Positions 1 through 5,492 of a stretch of DNA of 8,785 nt are shown here, in pieces. The notes beneath the pieces were generated by a model that searched no databases, was not told the origin of the DNA, and was given only the letters and a program-made list of their open reading frames with translations. Position 1 is the first letter of the stretch, and the number at the start of each line of letters is the position of its first letter. The translations under genes were made by a program, and so were the position numbers. Source of the stretch: an uncultured bacterium (GTDB taxonomy: Bacteria > Cyanobacteriota > Vampirovibrionia > Gastranaerophilales > Gastranaerophilaceae); the NCBI GenBank assembly GCA_900547585.1, contig URHD01000078.1, positions 1-8,785 on the forward strand. The letters run 5' to 3'.

Positions 1-621
1 ACTCTGGAACATCAAAACAATATCAATAACTGAAATTGAAACAAACATCCCCAGAAGTATCGAAATTCCGCCAAGATGAAGGTATTTTATTATTAAAACA
101 GAAAAAACAATGGTCATAATCTGGTTTGCTATTGTTGAAATCGTAAAAGCGCTGGGTTTTATTTGCGCTCTTAAAATCTGGAACAGCAGCGCCCTGATTG
201 CAACAGGAATAATCAAAATTAGAATTATGAAGAAAATTTTAGGCGGGATTTTGAAAAAGCTGTAAAAATAACCTTTAAAAAGAAAAGCAAGAATAAACAT
301 TGTTAAAACATTGCTCGCCAAGAGCATTACAAGCGTCGATAAATACTTGGGAATTTCCAGCTTAATCTGGTGCTGCCTGAAAAATCGCAGCCCCGAAAGC
401 CCGACCCAATCCGAAAACAAAATACATAAAAAGCTCAAAACCGCAAGTGAAACAGTATAAATTCCATATTGCTCGCGTGAAAGCAGATTTGTATAAACAG
501 GCACAATAAGCGCATTCCCGAGGAGCCCGAAGAGCTTTGATGGCGCGTATTTTGCCATATCTTTAAAAATCGGCTTTAAAGTTTCGTTTATTTCTTTTTC
601 CTGCTGGATATTATTTGACAA
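1..621 (-). CDS. Polysaccharide/oligosaccharide flippase, N-terminal part (Wzx/PST-like), truncated by window edge
   Basis: The reading frame stays open to base 1, so only the first ~207 residues are seen. The product is very hydrophobic, with several membrane segments. Its N-terminus reads KDMAKYAPSKLFGLLG, then VPVYTNLLSREQYGIYT. This pattern is typical of Wzx/PST-type flippases, which move lipid-linked sugar repeat units across the inner membrane for O-antigen, capsule or similar glycans. The first ATG is at 558. The conserved LKPIFKDMAKY stretch begins upstream of it, so I prefer a TTG start at 621, which overlaps the end of ompH by 11 bases. An AGGA lies 11 bases before this TTG; the ATG at 558 has no clear ribosome binding site. 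Last gene seen of the minus-strand operon. The family call is fairly firm; the substrate is unknown. Confidence 0.75.
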   Translation of the reverse strand, partial: MSNNIQQEKEINETLKPIFKDMAKYAPSKLFGLLGNALIVPVYTNLLSREQYGIYTVSLAVLSFLCILFSDWVGLSGLRFFRQHQIKLEIPKYLSTLVMLLASNVLTMFILAFLFKGYFYSFFKIPPKIFFIILILIIPVAIRALLFQILRAQIKPSAFTISTIANQIMTIVFSVLIIKYLHLGGISILLGMFVSISVIDIVLMFQS

Positions 622-1090
622 CTTTAATCAAATCCTGTGTTAAATCATCTCCGCCGTACAGAACAGCATCTTTTGTAAGAATAAGCTGATAATCCTTGTC
701 TTTTGCGATTTTTATAAGCTCTGCGTTGATATCATTGTTGATTTTCATGAGCTTTTCGCCATAAGATTTATTCATTTCTGATTTTTTTGCGGTCAAATCC
801 AAATCAAACTGATTTTTCATCTCCTCGCGTTTTTTCTCATCCTCTTCCTTGTTCATTTTGTTGGCTGATTCTTCAATAAATTTGATAATTTTCTTCTTTT
901 CGGCTGCTCTTTCCTTATTTGCTTTCTCAACAGCCTTTGAAGCGGCAACAACTTTGTTTACATCAACAAAACCATACTTAATTACCGGTTCTGCCTTCTG
1001 TCCGGGAGCTTCCTGAGCAAATGCAGGAACAATTCCAAGCACCACAGCCGCGCCAATTCCAATTGCAATGTTTTTTAATTGTTTTTTCAT
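611..1090 (-). CDS. OmpH/Skp family periplasmic chaperone
   Basis: 159 residues. Residues 1-25 are a classic Sec signal peptide: basic MKKQLK, a hydrophobic core, and AFA before the predicted cut ahead of Q26. The mature protein opens with a short beta strand (YGFVDVNKV, about 39-47). A long, highly charged coiled-coil region rich in Lys and Glu follows (about 50-125), then a C-terminal strand region (DYQLILTKDAVLYGG). This is the Skp/OmpH layout: a jellyfish-like trimer that carries unfolded outer-membrane proteins through the periplasm. Its presence implies an outer membrane. The start is supported by TGAGGA eight bases upstream, which overlaps the TGA stop of the methyltransferase 10 bases away, so translation may be coupled. 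bamA and lpxD, frequent neighbours of skp, are not in view. Confidence 0.9.
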   Translation of the reverse strand: MKKQLKNIAIGIGAAVVLGIVPAFAQEAPGQKAEPVIKYGFVDVNKVVAASKAVEKANKERAAEKKKIIKFIEESANKMNKEEDEKKREEMKNQFDLDLTAKKSEMNKSYGEKLMKINNDINAELIKIAKDKDYQLILTKDAVLYGGDDLTQDLIKVVK

Positions 1091-1100
1091 AAAATTATCC

Positions 1101-2027
1101 TCATATTTCTAAATAACTGTTTGTATAAACCGTTTTATTCAACAAAACACGTGCAGTTTTGAAGATTTCCATCTGATTTCTATCTGACAAATCACAAGCA
1201 ACGTCATCAATCTCCCCAAAATCACGCATTGTTTCATAAATCGACAAAATGAGCGTGTCTGCGGCATTTTCAGGTGTTTGATTTTCCAAAAGTCCGTTTA
1301 TTCTGAGCAGCTCTGAATCAAAGCTATCCACAATTGCGCTATCCAGCCCGCAGCCTGCAGCCAGAACAAAAAACACCCTGTTAATCAACGGACGAAGATG
1401 GGCAGGGGCGCCGTTTGAAACATTAGAAAGCCCAATTGTAGTCAAAACAGGGGGCTCAAAGCTTTCTTTTAGCATTCTTATCGTGTTCAGAGCCTCAACA
1501 GCCTGTGACTGATCAACGGTAACGGGTAAAATCAGCGGATCAAAAAAGATTTTTTCGTTTTCAATGCCTTTTTCCTGCGTTTTTTCATTAATGGCAAAAG
1601 CCAACTCAAGCCTGCCATCAGATTCTTTGGGGATTCCGAGCTCACTGTTCATTGTCAGCGCAATAATATTCGTAGTGTACTTTACAGCCATATCGGTTAC
1701 GGCCTCCAGACGCGCAGAATCAGCGCTTGTGCTGTTTATTATCCAGTTTTTGGGATTTTTAGCAAGCTTCAAACCCGCTTCGATTTCATCAATATTTGTT
1801 GTGTCCAAAGAAAGAGGGATATCCGTCATTTCTGAGGCAATATTTACAATCCATTCCATAGCACCTGCGAATGCACCCCGTGCCGGCCCGATATTGAGGT
1901 CAATCCAGTCAGGATTAGCGGCAATTTGACGTTTAAGGAGATTTTTAATATACAATTCATCCCTGTTTTTTACCGCTTCTTTCGTGTTTTTTGAGATAAT
2001 ATGCAGGTTTTCTGAAATTAGTTTCAT
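1101..2027 (-). CDS. AcsE-like methyltetrahydrofolate methyltransferase (pterin-binding TIM barrel)
   Basis: 308 residues from the ATG at 2027, chosen because AGAGGA (2031-2036) lies four bases before it. An upstream in-frame ATG at 2054 would overlap leuD and lacks a binding site. The protein is a pterin-binding barrel of the DHPS/AcsE superfamily. Visible motifs: DLNIGPARG (43-51), LDTT with D75, INST with N98, LTMNSELGIP (124-133), FDPLILPVTVDQ with D163, and GLSNVSNGAP with N202. These match in order and spacing the Asp/Asn residues that bind methyl-tetrahydrofolate in the Moorella corrinoid/iron-sulfur protein methyltransferase. The family transfers methyl groups between tetrahydrofolate and a corrinoid protein. 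No corrinoid protein, CODH/ACS or other methyltransferase partner is nearby, so the acceptor is unknown. It could serve methionine or C1-salvage metabolism. It lies 7 bases after leuD and 10 before ompH. Confidence 0.82.
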   Translation of the reverse strand: MKLISENLHIISKNTKEAVKNRDELYIKNLLKRQIAANPDWIDLNIGPARGAFAGAMEWIVNIASEMTDIPLSLDTTNIDEIEAGLKLAKNPKNWIINSTSADSARLEAVTDMAVKYTTNIIALTMNSELGIPKESDGRLELAFAINEKTQEKGIENEKIFFDPLILPVTVDQSQAVEALNTIRMLKESFEPPVLTTIGLSNVSNGAPAHLRPLINRVFFVLAAGCGLDSAIVDSFDSELLRINGLLENQTPENAADTLILSIYETMRDFGEIDDVACDLSDRNQMEIFKTARVLLNKTVYTNSYLEI

Positions 2028-2034
2028 TTTTCCT

Positions 2035-2535
2035 CTAACAAATCTGGAAATCACCGTGTTTTTTCAAATGCTCAATCAATCCGCCGTCTTCAAGCATTTT
2101 TATCATAACATCAGGCAAGGGAGCGATTTTGATTTCAAGGTTTTTAGAAAGATTTTTAACAATACCCTCTTTTACATCAACTTCAAGTTCATCGCCGGCG
2201 TCGATTTTGTCCGTGTCACATTCTATGAGCAAAAGCCCGATATTTATCGCGTTTCTGTAAAAAATTCTCGCAAAGGATTTTGCCAGAACAGCACGCACAC
2301 CTGCAATTTTTATGATTTGCGGCGCATGTTCACGTGAAGACCCCAGTCCGAAATTATTACCGGCTACGACGAAATCCCCTTTATTCATGCGCGAAGCAAA
2401 GGTTTCATCAGCGTCCTCAAGCACATGTTTTGCAAATTCATTCAAATCAGAACGCAGGTGGAACAATCTTCCGGGAGCAATGTGGTCTGTGCTTATATTG
2501 TCACCGAATTTAAACGCTTTTCCTCTGTACGACAT
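2035..2535 (-). CDS. leuD: 3-isopropylmalate dehydratase small subunit (LeuD/aconitase swivel domain family)
   Basis: 166 residues from the ATG at 2535. I prefer this to the ATG at 2550 because GAGGA, inside the longer frame, sits at proper distance before 2535 while 2550 has no binding site. The chain shows the swivel-domain signatures GDNISTDHIAPGR (11-23), GNNFGLGSSREHAP (59-72) and AKSFARIFYRNAINIG (85-100). LeuD pairs with a LeuC Fe-S subunit to isomerise 2- to 3-isopropylmalate in leucine synthesis. Archaeal-type LeuD, homoaconitase and dimethylmalate dehydratase small subunits share this fold; the substrate-specificity loop here reads LFHLR (24-28), not a diagnostic classical form, so the substrate is uncertain. 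leuC is not adjacent in this window. First gene of the minus-strand operon; its TAG stop overlaps the ribosome binding site of the next gene. Confidence 0.8.
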   Translation of the reverse strand: MSYRGKAFKFGDNISTDHIAPGRLFHLRSDLNEFAKHVLEDADETFASRMNKGDFVVAGNNFGLGSSREHAPQIIKIAGVRAVLAKSFARIFYRNAINIGLLLIECDTDKIDAGDELEVDVKEGIVKNLSKNLEIKIAPLPDVMIKMLEDGGLIEHLKKHGDFQIC

Positions 2536-2570
2536 GTTTTTTATCCTCATAAAAAATTACAATTATAAAA

Positions 2571-2599
2571 ATTATATACAATTTAGTATTTTTTATCAG
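2571..2599 (-). promoter_or_regulatory. Candidate promoter of the leuD-methyltransferase-ompH-flippase operon
   Basis: Read on the minus strand, TATAAT (2571-2576) lies 17 bases after CTGATA (2594-2599). This would start transcription near 2564 and give a leader of about 30 bases before the leuD start at 2535. The -10 box is a perfect consensus; the -35 box matches 4 of 6. The surrounding DNA is very AT-rich, so chance matches are easy. Confidence 0.45.
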
Positions 2600-2709
2600 T
2601 TTTGTAAATATAAAGTTACATGCAGCGAAGAAATTTTAAGAAATATAAAAAAATGCTTTGAAAATATTTTGTTTATAGTAATATGTAGTAACAGCAAAGA
2701 AAATTCAGG

Positions 2710-2739
2710 TAGAATGTTGGGAAATAAAATAACATTCTA
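2710..2739. repeat. Perfect 9-bp inverted repeat over the rpmG promoter
   Basis: TAGAATGTT (2710-2718) and AACATTCTA (2731-2739) are exact reverse complements separated by 12 bases. The right arm runs into the TATAAT box at 2738-2743 and the left arm covers the expected -35 area. A site of this geometry at a promoter looks like the operator of a dimeric regulator. It lies upstream of the predicted transcription start, so a purely RNA role is less likely. Confidence 0.55.
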
Positions 2740-2743
2740 TAAT
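2715..2743 (+). promoter_or_regulatory. Candidate promoter of the rpmG-tRNA-Trp-secE-nusG-rplKA cluster
   Basis: TATAAT (2738-2743) is a perfect -10 box about 47 bases before the rpmG ATG. The -35 is weak: TGTTGG at 17-base spacing or TTGGGA at 15-base spacing. Transcription would begin near 2750. Another TAATAT at 2771-2776 is too close to the ribosome binding site to be the main start. Whether one transcript runs through to rplA cannot be told from sequence. Confidence 0.45.
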
Positions 2744-2789
2744 TTTGCCTTGTAAAAAATAAAAGACATAATATAAAGAAGGTGCAAAA

Positions 2790-2957
2790 ATGGGAATCAA
2801 AGGAAAAAACGATAAAATGGTAGTTCTCGCTTGCGAAGAATGCTCAAGAAGAAACTATACAACAACAAAAAACAAAAAAACATTGAAAGACAGAATGGAA
2901 CTCAGCAAATACTGCCCGTTCTGCAAAAAACACACTAACCATAAGGAAACAAAATAG
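2790..2957 (+). CDS. rpmG: 50S ribosomal protein L33
   Basis: 55 residues. The start is supported by AAGAAGG about five bases upstream. The sequence starts MGIKGKNDKMVVLACEEC and contains RRNYTTTKNKK and KYCPFCKKHT. The two CxxC pairs, C15/C18 (ACEEC) and C42/C45 (YCPFC), form the zinc ribbon of the zinc-binding (C+) form of L33; bacteria with several copies often swap it for a cysteine-free form when zinc is scarce. L33 sits in the large subunit near the tRNA exit site. The order rpmG, tRNA-Trp, secE, nusG, rplK is a widespread arrangement and supports the identification. I would not expect function beyond the ribosome. Confidence 0.95.
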   Translation: MGIKGKNDKMVVLACEECSRRNYTTTKNKKTLKDRMELSKYCPFCKKHTNHKETK

Positions 2958-2963
2958 TCTTGA

Positions 2964-2981
2964 CCGGCGTTTTTACGCCGG
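2964..2981 (+). terminator. GC-rich hairpin after rpmG (weak terminator or processing element)
   Basis: CCGGCGT (2964-2970), a TTTT loop and ACGCCGG (2975-2981) make a perfect 7-bp GC-rich stem seven bases after the rpmG stop. The following CTTAAGTTTCC is not a proper U tract, so full termination is doubtful. It may attenuate transcription, mark a 3' end, or act as a processing point before the tRNA. Confidence 0.45.
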
Positions 2982-3016
2982 CTTAAGTTTCCTTAATTCA
3001 GTTGCAAAGCGTGCGG
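2980..3016 (+). repeat. Degenerate duplicate of the tRNA-Trp 5' half and its upstream flank
   Basis: Bases 2980-3004 match 3041-3065 at 21 of 25 positions without gaps, including CCTTAATTCAGTTG against CCTTAGTTCAGTTG of the tRNA. A weaker match continues to 3016 against 3077. The period is 61 bases. The copy keeps the D-loop-like AATTCAGTTG but lacks a Trp anticodon arm and a matching acceptor, so it cannot be a working tRNA. It looks like a remnant of a partial tandem duplication. Confidence 0.55.
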
Positions 3017-3047
3017 CGAGCATGCTAGTTCAATTAAAAAGGATTAA

Positions 3048-3120
3048 GCGTCCTTAGTTCAGTTGGTAGAACGTCGGTCTCCAAAACCGGATGTCGAGGG
3101 TTCGAGTCCTTCAGGGCGCG
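3048..3120 (+). tRNA. tRNA-Trp (anticodon CCA)
   Basis: A full 73-base cloverleaf can be drawn by hand. The acceptor GCGTCCT (3048-3054) pairs with AGGGCGC (3113-3119), with one U-G pair. The D stem is GTTC (3057-3060) with GAAC (3069-3072) around AGTTGGTA. The anticodon stem TCGGT (3074-3078) pairs with ACCGG (3086-3090) around CTCCAAA. The T stem GAGGG pairs with CCTTC around TTCGAGT. Anticodon CCA (3081-3083) reads UGG, tryptophan. The discriminator base is G3120, usual for bacterial tRNA-Trp. The 3' CCA is not encoded, so a CCA-adding enzyme is needed. It lies between rpmG and secE, a common position for this tRNA. Confidence 0.97.
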
Positions 3121-3144
3121 ATTCTTATAAAATTAGAGGGAAAA

Positions 3145-3363
3145 ATGGCTAATCAAACTAAAGAAAAAAAAGACCTTAAAGAAGAACTTATCGCTTATTT
3201 AAAAAGCGTAAAGCTTGAATGGGGTAAAATCACCTGGCCTTCAAGACAGCAGGTCTTTGTCGAAACCATTTATGTAGTTGTTATCGTATTTATTTTTACG
3301 GTTGCAATTTTGTTTATGGACTTTATTTTTAGCGGAATTTTGAAACTCTTACATCTCAGCTAG
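3145..3363 (+). CDS. secE: Protein translocase subunit SecE
   Basis: 72 residues from the ATG at 3145, preceded by TAGAGGG. The frame is open further upstream, but that part would lie inside the tRNA gene. After a charged N-terminus (residues 1-15) comes the SecE signature LKSVKLEWGKITWPSRQQV (about 20-38), then one membrane helix (about 40-66). This is the short single-helix SecE found in most bacteria outside the enterics. It clamps the two halves of SecY in the protein-export channel of the inner membrane. The secE-nusG pair is strongly conserved, and 47 bases separate the two genes here. Confidence 0.96.
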   Translation: MANQTKEKKDLKEELIAYLKSVKLEWGKITWPSRQQVFVETIYVVVIVFIFTVAILFMDFIFSGILKLLHLS

Positions 3364-3410
3364 AGTGCAAGGAACAAGCATAAGTATTTAATACAAAGCA
3401 GGAAGTAATA

Positions 3411-4058
3411 ATGACTAAAGAAAACAACGAAGAAGTTATGGAAAACGCTTCAAGTCTTGAAAAAGATGAGAAACAGGAACTCCTGGAAGAAAAACAGGCC
3501 GAGCTCAACGCTTCTCACAATTCTTCCAAAGAACCCAAGAAAAGATGGTATGTAGTCCACACATATTCAGGACACGAAAACAAGGTTAAAGTAAACCTTG
3601 AAAAACGTATTGAATATATGAACATGGGCGACAAGATTTTCAGAGTAGAAGTTCCGCAAAAGACCATAACCAAGGTTAAAGACGGCAAAAAACAAGACAG
3701 AGAAGAAAAGATCTTCCCCGGATATGTTCTTGTTGAAATGATTATGGATGATGACAGCTGGTACGTAGTTCGCCACACAGCGGGCGTTACTAAATTCGTC
3801 GGTTCTGCAAAAAAACCGATTCCTGCCAAAGACGCTGAAATCAAGAAAATCATCCACAGAGTACAAACTCAAACGACAAAAATCGAACTCGACGTCAAAG
3901 TCGGCGACAAAGTGCGAATCATTTCAGGGCCGTTTGCTGATTTTATCGGCGATATTACAGAAGTTTATCCCGACAAATCCAAACTCAGAGCTACTGTTTC
4001 AATCTTCGGTCGCGAAACGCCCGTAGAATTGGAATATAAGCAGATTCAGAAAGTATAG
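3411..4058 (+). CDS. nusG: Transcription termination/antitermination factor NusG
   Basis: 215 residues, with AGGAAG seven bases before the ATG. Residues 1-43 are a charged, Glu/Lys-rich tail of low complexity that ordinary NusG (about 180 residues) lacks. The NGN domain starts at KRWYVVHTYSGHENKV (44-59), includes FPGYVLVEM (102-110) and WYVVRHTAGVTKFVG (117-131), and contacts RNA polymerase. The KOW domain (about 163-215) holds VGDKVRIISGPFADFIG and binds Rho or ribosomal protein S10, linking transcription to translation or termination. Position between secE and rplK is canonical. A short hairpin, TAGAGC/GCTCTA at 4056-4074, begins at its stop codon. Confidence 0.96.
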   Translation: MTKENNEEVMENASSLEKDEKQELLEEKQAELNASHNSSKEPKKRWYVVHTYSGHENKVKVNLEKRIEYMNMGDKIFRVEVPQKTITKVKDGKKQDREEKIFPGYVLVEMIMDDDSWYVVRHTAGVTKFVGSAKKPIPAKDAEIKKIIHRVQTQTTKIELDVKVGDKVRIISGPFADFIGDITEVYPDKSKLRATVSIFGRETPVELEYKQIQKV

Positions 4059-4074
4059 AGCACTTACGGCTCTA
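4056..4074 (+). other. Small hairpin at the nusG stop codon
   Basis: TAGAGC (4056-4061, starting with the TAG stop) pairs perfectly with GCTCTA (4069-4074) around a seven-base loop. The AAATTAAATAA that follows is not a U tract, so I do not call it a terminator. It could partly separate nusG from the rplKA message or protect an mRNA 3' end. Confidence 0.35.
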
Positions 4075-4094
4075 AATTAAATAAGCACGTTGCC

Positions 4095-4127
4095 TGTGGA
4101 AGGGGTTCAATGCCCTGCCAGACCACG
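4095..4127 (+). promoter_or_regulatory. Probable L1 autoregulatory leader motif before rplK (copy 1)
   Basis: The leader holds TGTGGAAGGGGTT (4095-4107) and AGACCACG (4120-4127). GTGG (4096-4099) pairs with CCAC (4123-4126), and AGGG (4101-4104) can pair with CCCT (4113-4116). The layout GUGG-(G/A)AG on one side and ACCAC on the other resembles the helix 76-77 region of 23S rRNA, where L1 binds. L1 is known to repress the L11-L1 operon by binding an mRNA copy of this site, and the leader of rplK is the classical place. It ends three bases before the AAAGGAG ribosome binding site, so bound L1 could block initiation. The same motif recurs at 4572-4656. Confidence 0.65.
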
Positions 4128-4140
4128 AAAGGAGAAAAAA

Positions 4141-4566
4141 ATGGCAAAAAAAATCGTAGGAAAAATCAAGCTTCAAATTGAAGCCGGAAAAGCAAATCCG
4201 TCACCTCCGGTTGGTCCTGCACTGGGTCAGCACGGTGTTAACATCATGGATTTCTGTAAGCAGTTCAATGCTAAAACAGAATCACAAGCAGGATATATTA
4301 TCCCTGTTGTTATTGATGTATATGAAGACAGAAGTTTTTCATTTGTAACAAAAAGCCCTCCGGCTGCTGTATTGATTAAAAAAGCGCTCAACCTGCCTAA
4401 AGGTTCTGCCCAATCAAACAAAACAAAAGTCGGAACAATCAATCAGGCTCAGCTTGAAGAAATTGCGAAAACAAAAATGGAAGACTTGAACGCTACTACA
4501 TTAGAAGCTGCGGTAAAAATGATTAAAGGCTCTTGCCGAGCAATGGGCGTAACCGTAGAAGAATAA
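4141..4566 (+). CDS. rplK: 50S ribosomal protein L11
   Basis: 141 residues, the normal family length, from the ATG at 4141 with AAAGGAG six bases upstream. The frame is open back to 4090 but that part lies in the structured leader. The N-terminal domain shows KIKLQIEAGKANPSPPVGPALGQHGVNIMDFCKQFN, broken here by the conserved Pro pair, and the C-terminal RNA-binding domain shows KTKVGTINQAQLEEIAKTKMEDL and KGSCRAMGV. L11 binds the GTPase centre of 23S rRNA together with the L10-L7/L12 stalk, contacts elongation factors, and is needed for RelA activation where that exists. It precedes rplA as usual, with a 103-base structured gap between them that is longer than typical. Confidence 0.95.
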   Translation: MAKKIVGKIKLQIEAGKANPSPPVGPALGQHGVNIMDFCKQFNAKTESQAGYIIPVVIDVYEDRSFSFVTKSPPAAVLIKKALNLPKGSAQSNKTKVGTINQAQLEEIAKTKMEDLNATTLEAAVKMIKGSCRAMGVTVEE

Positions 4567-4571
4567 CTAAT

Positions 4572-4656
4572 TGTGGAAGGGGTTGCCGGAGCGTCAGGGG
4601 TACAAGATTTTAATAAAATCCCTACAGATGAGGCAAACTAACCCCGCTATACCACG
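4572..4656 (+). promoter_or_regulatory. Second L1-type leader motif before rplA (copy 2), with an extra hairpin
   Basis: The exact 13-mer TGTGGAAGGGGTT returns at 4572-4584, and ATACCACG at 4649-4656. GTGG (4573-4576) pairs with CCAC (4652-4655), GGGGTT (4579-4584) with AACCCC (4640-4645), and GCC (4585-4587) with GGC (4632-4634), leaving bulge 4635-4639. Inside is a further hairpin, GATTTT/AAAATC (4606-4620). The 3' side AUACCAC equals the L1-site side of 23S rRNA. It sits directly before the rplA ribosome binding site, so feedback by L1 on its own gene is a reasonable inference. Confidence 0.65.
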
Positions 4657-4669
4657 GAAAGGGAAAAAA

Positions 4670-5392
4670 ATGAGTAAATTAACAAAAAGACAAAAGAAAA
4701 TGGAAGAACTTCTGGAAGGGTTCCAACAGCCCGCTTCAGCAGCAGACGCCATTGCTAAATTAAAAGAAATATCAGAAGCTGTAGCAAAATTCGACGAAAC
4801 TGTTGAATGCCACATGCGTCTTGGTATTGATGTTAAAAGAGCAGAACAGCAAATCCGTTCAACCACCGTACTTCCGGCCGGATTGGGCAAAGAAGTCCGT
4901 GTTTGTGTAATCGCAAAAGGCCCTAAAGCTACAGAAGCAAAAGAAGCAGGCGCTGATGAAGCAGGAGCTGAAGAAGTAATCGAAAAGATTTCAGGCGGAT
5001 GGTTTGAATTCGACACATTGATTGCGACTCCTGATTGCATGGGCATGTTGGGTAAACTCGGTAGAGTTTTGGGCCCCAAAGGTTTGATGCCGAACCCGAA
5101 AACAGGTACAGTTACATTCGATGTTGCTGCTGCAGTTAAAGACGCTAAAGCAGGTAAAGTTGAATTTCGTGCGGACAAGCAGGGTATGATTCACGTACCT
5201 ATTGGAAAAGTTAAATTTTCAGCAGAAGATTTGATGAAAAACTATTCTACACTTGCTGATGCGATTTTGAGAGCAAAACCTTCAACAGCTAAAGGAACAT
5301 ACCTCAAATCGGTATTCCTGACTACAACAATGGGCCCCAGCATCAAGCTCGATCCCAAAAACGTAGCAGCTGAAATTAAAGAACACGTATAA
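4670..5392 (+). CDS. rplA: 50S ribosomal protein L1
   Basis: 240 residues from the ATG at 4670, behind AAAGGG. The start at MSKLTKRQKKMEELLEG matches the usual L1 beginning; the open frame upstream lies in the leader. The two-domain L1 pattern is clear: VRVCVIAKGPKATEAKEAGADEAG (about 80-103), TPDCMGMLGKLGRVLGPKGLMPNPKTGTV (about 120-148), and the C-terminal YLKSVFLTTTMGPSIKLD, each shown only in outline here. L1 forms the mobile stalk beside the E site, helps release deacylated tRNA, and represses its own operon as a translational repressor. rplJ and rplL do not follow; a strong terminator stands 18 bases after the stop, and the next gene runs the other way. Confidence 0.95.
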   Translation: MSKLTKRQKKMEELLEGFQQPASAADAIAKLKEISEAVAKFDETVECHMRLGIDVKRAEQQIRSTTVLPAGLGKEVRVCVIAKGPKATEAKEAGADEAGAEEVIEKISGGWFEFDTLIATPDCMGMLGKLGRVLGPKGLMPNPKTGTVTFDVAAAVKDAKAGKVEFRADKQGMIHVPIGKVKFSAEDLMKNYSTLADAILRAKPSTAKGTYLKSVFLTTTMGPSIKLDPKNVAAEIKEHV

Positions 5393-5410
5393 TTACAATT
5401 CTTTGATAAA

Positions 5411-5440
5411 AAATCCGTCTGAATACAGGCGGATTTTTTT
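5411..5440 (+). terminator. Rho-independent terminator of rplA, probably also serving nrdG on the other strand
   Basis: AAATCCGTCTG (5411-5421), a four-base loop and CAGGCGGATTT (5426-5436) form an 11-bp stem with one U-G pair, followed by a run of T that reaches 5440. On the minus strand the same stem has one mismatch but is also followed by six T. It lies between the convergent rplA and nrdG genes, 52 bases beyond the nrdG stop, so it can serve both. Confidence 0.88.
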
Positions 5441-5492
5441 ATTTGTCATCTTGAAGTCGTAACAGGCAGCAGGAAAGAAACCGGCTTAGGCC

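Noticed and set aside
1564..1929. Plus-strand open frame inside the methyltransferase gene
   Set aside because: Antisense to conserved pterin-binding motifs; no ribosome binding site or family match.
2600..2700. Small gene or RNA in the leuD-rpmG intergenic region
   Set aside because: Only AT-rich sequence with frequent stops and no stable fold or repeat seen by eye.
2312..2755. Plus-strand open frame through the start of leuD and the intergenic region
   Set aside because: Antisense to the conserved LeuD motifs; the rest is low-complexity AT-rich sequence with no protein family signature.
3091..3144. Upstream extension of secE
   Set aside because: It lies inside the tRNA-Trp gene, and TAGAGGG precedes the ATG at 3145.
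4594..5178. Long minus-strand open frame (194 codons) across rplA
   Set aside because: It is antisense to a certain ribosomal protein gene, has no recognisable motif and no convincing start signal. Shadow of rplA codon bias.
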